24,671 nt of DNA from JALZDI01 sp035557095 (GTDB lineage Bacteria; Actinomycetota; Actinomycetes; Propionibacteriales; Nocardioidaceae), in assembly GCA_035557095.1 (NCBI GenBank), contig DATMEB010000142.1:1-24671 (forward strand), read 5' to 3'. The notes under the pieces are model-generated. The model was not told where the DNA came from. It worked only from the letters and a program-made list of their open reading frames with translations, and searched no databases. Both the position numbers and the translations under genes were made by a program. Positions 22,587 to 24,671 of this stretch are shown piece by piece. Each line of letters starts with the position of its first letter. Position 1 is the first letter of the stretch.

Positions 22587-22768
22587 CGTTGTCACCTCGC
22601 GTGTCCGGAGCCGTCCTGAGGACGCTGGCGCCACTTTGCTGCGGTCGTCGTCAGGCGTGCGCCTCCCGGGGCGCACCGCCATGCATGGGACCATGCGCGG
22701 CGGGGCGCGGGTGGAGCGGGGTCCCGACTGCCGCCGCGAGCGGCGCCGAAGACCGGTGAGGCGGGCGC

Positions 22769-23539
22769 TCAGTCCGGCGGCTTGGACGTCACGCAGAAGG
22801 GCAGACCCGTGGGGTCGGCCATCACCACCCACCCGCGCGTCCTGTCGACGTAGCCCTTGCCCGGCGCCACCTTCCGGGCGCCGAACGACACCAGCCGGTC
22901 GGCCTCGGCGTCGAGGTCGTCGGAACCGAGGTCGATGTGCGCCCGGGTGGTCGTCCCCGGGTCGTCTGCTCCCAGCCGCTGCAGGAGCAGCCGCAGCGGC
23001 GCCGTCACCGGCCCGCGGAGATCGGCGAGCTCGGGGTTGTGAGCCGACGTGCGGTAGTCCCACCCGGTCGCCGCACGCCAGAAGGCGACCTCGCGGTCGA
23101 AGAGGCCGGCCGGGGCGTCGATGCACACCTGCACCAGCCGGCTGCTGTGCCCGCCCTTGTGCTGGGTACCCGCGGGCCGTACGCCCGCCGCCGGCTCCCG
23201 GCACAGGCAGAACGGGAGACCGCCGGGTGAACGCATGACCTGCCACTCCGCGGTACGCGGTGCCGCCTCGGCGCCGAGGTCCCGCAGCGCGTCGCAGGCG
23301 GTGTCGAGGTCCTCGACGACGACGTCGAGGTGGACGCGTGGCTCGCCGTCGATCTCCTGCACGTGCACGTAGCGGTCACCGGTGCTCGGGATGAGGCTCC
23401 GGAACTCCGGGTGCTGGGTCCACTGCGGTCCGGTCTCCCAGCCCAGCGCCCGGGACCAGAAGGTGCGGGTCGCGCTCGCGGCGTCGGGAGGCACGTCGAC
23501 GAAGACGTGCATCCAGTCCAGCGTTCCGATGCGGGCCAT
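22769..23539 (-). CDS. Two-domain VOC family protein
   Basis: A 256-residue protein with two fused glyoxalase/bleomycin-resistance domains. Domain 1 covers about residues 5-118: DWMHVFVDVPPDAASATRTFWSRALGW through PRVHLDVVVEDLDTACDALRDLGAE and RSPGGLPFCLC. Domain 2 covers about 130-252: SSRLVQVCIDAPAGLFDREVAFW through RAHIDLGSDDLDAEADRLVSFGA and MADPTGLPFCVTS. Both halves keep the H-x-D/L-x-x strand residues that often bind metal. Fused pairs form a complete barrel in one chain. The function is unknown. ATG 23539 is preferred; a GTG at 23554 is closer to a GGGAGG but has only 3 nt spacing. The gene is divergent from the MmcQ/YjbR gene, with 44 nt between starts. Confidence 0.87.
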   Translation of the reverse strand: MARIGTLDWMHVFVDVPPDAASATRTFWSRALGWETGPQWTQHPEFRSLIPSTGDRYVHVQEIDGEPRVHLDVVVEDLDTACDALRDLGAEAAPRTAEWQVMRSPGGLPFCLCREPAAGVRPAGTQHKGGHSSRLVQVCIDAPAGLFDREVAFWRAATGWDYRTSAHNPELADLRGPVTAPLRLLLQRLGADDPGTTTRAHIDLGSDDLDAEADRLVSFGARKVAPGKGYVDRTRGWVVMADPTGLPFCVTSKPPD

Positions 23540-23571
23540 GCGTGAGACTCTCACAGACCTCCCGTGGCACG

Positions 23572-23577
23572 TACTCT
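23572..23577 (+). promoter_or_regulatory. -10 element of leaderless MmcQ/YjbR promoter
   Basis: TACTCT fits TANNNT and ends 6 nt before the ATG at 23584, with no Shine-Dalgarno sequence, consistent with a leaderless mRNA. It also argues against the longer start at 23542. Confidence 0.45.
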
Positions 23578-23583
23578 CCAGGT

Positions 23584-24039
23584 ATGGCGCAGCGGAGCGG
23601 TCCAGCCGCGGTCGAGGACGTGCACAAGCTCGCGCTGGCCATGCCGCACGTCACGGTCGACTACGGCACGCAGGACAACCCCGTCTACCAGGTGGGCGGC
23701 AAGTCGTTCATCTTCTTCCGCAACCCCCGGCCGGACGCGACCGACCCCGACACCGGCGAGCGCTACCGCGACGTGATCGTGTTCTGGGTGGCGTCCGAGG
23801 AGGACAAGCAGGCCCTGGTGCAGGACGAGGCGACGCCGTTCTTCACCACGGCGCACTTCGACGGGCACCTGTCGGTGCTGCTGCGGTCCAGCCGCATCGA
23901 AGAGCTGTCCCGGGCCGAGCTCGCCGAGGTCGTGCAGGACGCATGGTTGTCGCGGGCCTCCGCGCGCAGGGCCGCCAACTGGCTCAGCGAGCACGCACCG
24001 GACGCCGCCCCGTCGTCTTCACCGAGTCGGACGCGCTAG
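23584..24039 (+). CDS. MmcQ/YjbR family protein
   Basis: A 151-residue protein of the MmcQ/YjbR (CyaY-like fold, double-wing) family. It shows VEDVHKLALAMPHVTVDYGTQDNPVYQVGGKSFIFFRNP at residues 10-48 and the DGHLSVLLRSSRIEELSRAELAEVVQDAWLSRASARRAANWL end, which is the family pattern. A DNA-binding role has been proposed for relatives but is weakly supported. No signal peptide or membrane helix is present. The Ser/Arg-rich last dozen residues look disordered. ATG 23584 begins family sequence and follows a TACTCT -10. It is convergent with the deaminase gene, with 13 nt between stop codons. Confidence 0.85.
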   Translation: MAQRSGPAAVEDVHKLALAMPHVTVDYGTQDNPVYQVGGKSFIFFRNPRPDATDPDTGERYRDVIVFWVASEEDKQALVQDEATPFFTTAHFDGHLSVLLRSSRIEELSRAELAEVVQDAWLSRASARRAANWLSEHAPDAAPSSSPSRTR

Positions 24040-24052
24040 CTGTTCTGGCTGG

Positions 24053-24526
24053 TCAGCCGATGTGCCGTCGGTGCAGGGCCTTGAGCTCGTCGACGAGCTC
24101 GTCGACCGGCCCGGTCGTGGGCACCTCGGGCGCCACGGCGTCGATCGGGAGCGGCGTCACCGGGGAGGCCGGCATGCCCCACTCGGTGCGCCACTGCACG
24201 AGCTGGGCCGTCGACACCGCATACACGATCCTGCCGAGACCCATCCACGCGTGCGCGGCCGAGCACATCGGGCAGTGCTCGCCGGAGGTGTAGACGGTGC
24301 AGCCGGCCCGCTCCTCCGGTGAAAGCGCCGCAGACCACCGGGCCAGCTCGAACTCGGGGTGTTGCGTCTCGTCGCCCGAGCCGGCGCGATTGCGGTCGGT
24401 GCGCAGCACCGCGCCGGACGCGTCGACCAGGATCGAGCCGAACGGATCGTCGCCGGCCTCGAACGCTTCGCGTGCCAGCGCCACACAGGCGCGGAGGTGG
24501 AGCAGGTCCTGAGCTGAGATGGTCAC
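24053..24526 (-). CDS. Nucleoside deaminase-like (CMP/dCMP deaminase fold) zinc hydrolase
   Basis: A 157-residue cytidine-deaminase-fold protein. The zinc site is visible: H56-P-E58 in TQHPEFELARW, where E58 would be the proton shuttle, and C85-P-M-C88 in YTSGEHCPMCSAAHAW. GDDPFGSILVD at 25-35 is the typical first motif of guanine/tRNA-adenosine-type deaminases. The signature is slightly unusual: HPE in place of the common HAE, and EHCPMC in place of EPCPMC. GTG 24526 has AGG 8 nt upstream; GTG 24532 is an alternative two codons longer. It probably deaminates a purine or pyrimidine base or related amine. It is divergent from the partial gene at the right edge, and the KstR-like site lies between them. 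Confidence 0.87.
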   Translation of the reverse strand: MTISAQDLLHLRACVALAREAFEAGDDPFGSILVDASGAVLRTDRNRAGSGDETQHPEFELARWSAALSPEERAGCTVYTSGEHCPMCSAAHAWMGLGRIVYAVSTAQLVQWRTEWGMPASPVTPLPIDAVAPEVPTTGPVDELVDELKALHRRHIG

Positions 24527-24541
24527 GTGCACAGCCTGTCA

Positions 24542-24557
24542 CTAGAACGTGTTCTAG
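24542..24557. promoter_or_regulatory. KstR-type operator palindrome
   Basis: CTAGAACGTGTTCTAG: 7-bp arms around GT. The inner 14 bases (24543-24556) match the KstR consensus TNNAACNNGTTNNA, as remembered, perfectly. KstR is the TetR-family repressor of cholesterol and lipid catabolism genes in actinobacteria. The site sits upstream of a TAGTCT -10 (24567-24572) at the expected -35 position, so binding would block transcription of the partial gene to the right and possibly of the divergent deaminase. Confidence 0.7.
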
Positions 24558-24566
24558 GTCGGGGGC

Positions 24567-24572
24567 TAGTCT
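24567..24572 (+). promoter_or_regulatory. -10 element of leaderless edge gene
   Basis: TAGTCT lies 7 nt before the ATG at 24580 with no ribosome-binding site, so the mRNA is probably leaderless. The KstR-like palindrome occupies the -35 region. Confidence 0.5.
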
Positions 24573-24579
24573 GCCGCGC

Positions 24580-24671
24580 ATGCAACCGCTGCGCGTCATC
24601 CAGTGGACCACCGGCAACATCGGGCGCCGCTCGCTGCACGCGATCATCGGCCGTGACGACATGGAGCTCGT
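24580..24671 (+). CDS. NAD(P)-binding protein, dihydrodipicolinate reductase N-terminal-like (partial, cut by window end)
   Basis: Only the first 30 codons are in the window, running off the right edge. They read MQPLRVIQWTTGNIGRRSLH and then AIIGRDDMEL, which is the start of a Rossmann nucleotide-binding domain with the G-x-x-G loop TTGNIG. This opening is typical of actinobacterial proteins annotated as dihydrodipicolinate reductase-like or amine dehydrogenase-like (2,4-diaminopentanoate dehydrogenase relatives); they are not DapB itself. The KstR-type operator and -10 directly upstream suggest a role in steroid or lipid breakdown. The product class is fairly clear, but the function cannot be settled from this fragment. 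Confidence 0.7.
   Translation, partial: MQPLRVIQWTTGNIGRRSLHAIIGRDDMEL

Noticed and set aside
20733..22619. 628-codon plus-strand frame opposite the permease
   Set aside because: Gln/Glu/Arg/Asp-rich shadow of a hydrophobic permease, a usual artefact opposite membrane proteins.
22679..22688. CCATGCATGG palindrome upstream of the permease
   Set aside because: Only 10 bp, in GC-rich spacer about 90 nt from the start, with no promoter that it would overlap.
22587..23246. N-terminal extension of the permease frame by about 220 codons
   Set aside because: Overlaps the minus-strand VOC gene in another frame and looks like shadow sequence; the family N-terminus begins at 22586-22595.

Overview
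The window is high-GC DNA with strong G/C preference at third codon positions, frequent GTG starts and several leaderless-looking promoters. It encodes two mycothiol-dependent-type DinB-fold proteins, a CGNR zinc-finger protein and a HelR-type RNA polymerase-recycling ATPase. Together these point to an actinomycete chromosome, possibly in the Nocardioides/Kribbella/Aeromicrobium range; that family placement is an inference. I see no rRNA, tRNA, CRISPR array, insertion sequence or phage gene. The gene order reads as ordinary chromosomal accessory and housekeeping DNA rich in small stress, detoxification and regulatory genes.

Layout. 1-2.6 kb: two RibD_C/DHFR-like reductases flanking an RDD membrane protein, then a VOC protein on the minus strand. 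2.7-6.8 kb: an antibiotic-response cluster. An Imm-5-like protein (minus) faces a helR gene (plus). Between them lie a 14-bp-arm palindrome, a near-consensus rifamycin-associated element (RAE), and a 50-codon leader ORF with a good Shine-Dalgarno site that stops 1 nt before the helR start. helR overlaps a downstream S66/MccF-like peptidase by 4 nt. 6.8-9.3 kb: an ArsR-like regulator translationally coupled to an MFS exporter, then a LysE-type exporter. 9.4-11.7 kb: secreted SGNH lipase, TIGR03086 DinB-type protein, and a zinc-ribbon membrane protein with two excalibur repeats. 11.9-16.7 kb: CPBP membrane protease, LtaS-like sulfatase-fold membrane enzyme, cytochrome P450 (convergent, stops sharing CTAG), and a DUF4328 membrane protein.

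16.8-19.9 kb: a MerR regulator faces a thioredoxin-reductase-like flavoprotein across a palindrome set in a 19-bp-spaced promoter. A CGNR regulator then faces a 71-aa basic protein that has the clearest housekeeping promoter of the window, overlapped by an operator-like palindrome. A second mycothiol-type DinB protein follows. 19.9-22.6 kb: a GntP-type permease and a CaiB/BaiF CoA-transferase form a minus-strand operon. 22.7-24.7 kb: a two-domain VOC protein, an MmcQ/YjbR protein, a nucleoside-deaminase-like protein, and the first 30 codons of an NAD(P)-binding (DapB-N-like) protein. That last gene lies behind a perfect KstR-type operator.

The strongest biological story is the RAE - leader ORF - helR - S66 peptidase unit. 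It looks like a rifamycin-inducible RNA-polymerase protection operon with an extra translational or attenuation layer and an additional amide-bond hydrolase gene. The next most interesting are the KstR-like site at the right edge, the MerR/flavoprotein switch, and the small basic protein next to the CGNR regulator. Functions are read from sequence and from remembered family knowledge; no database search was possible.
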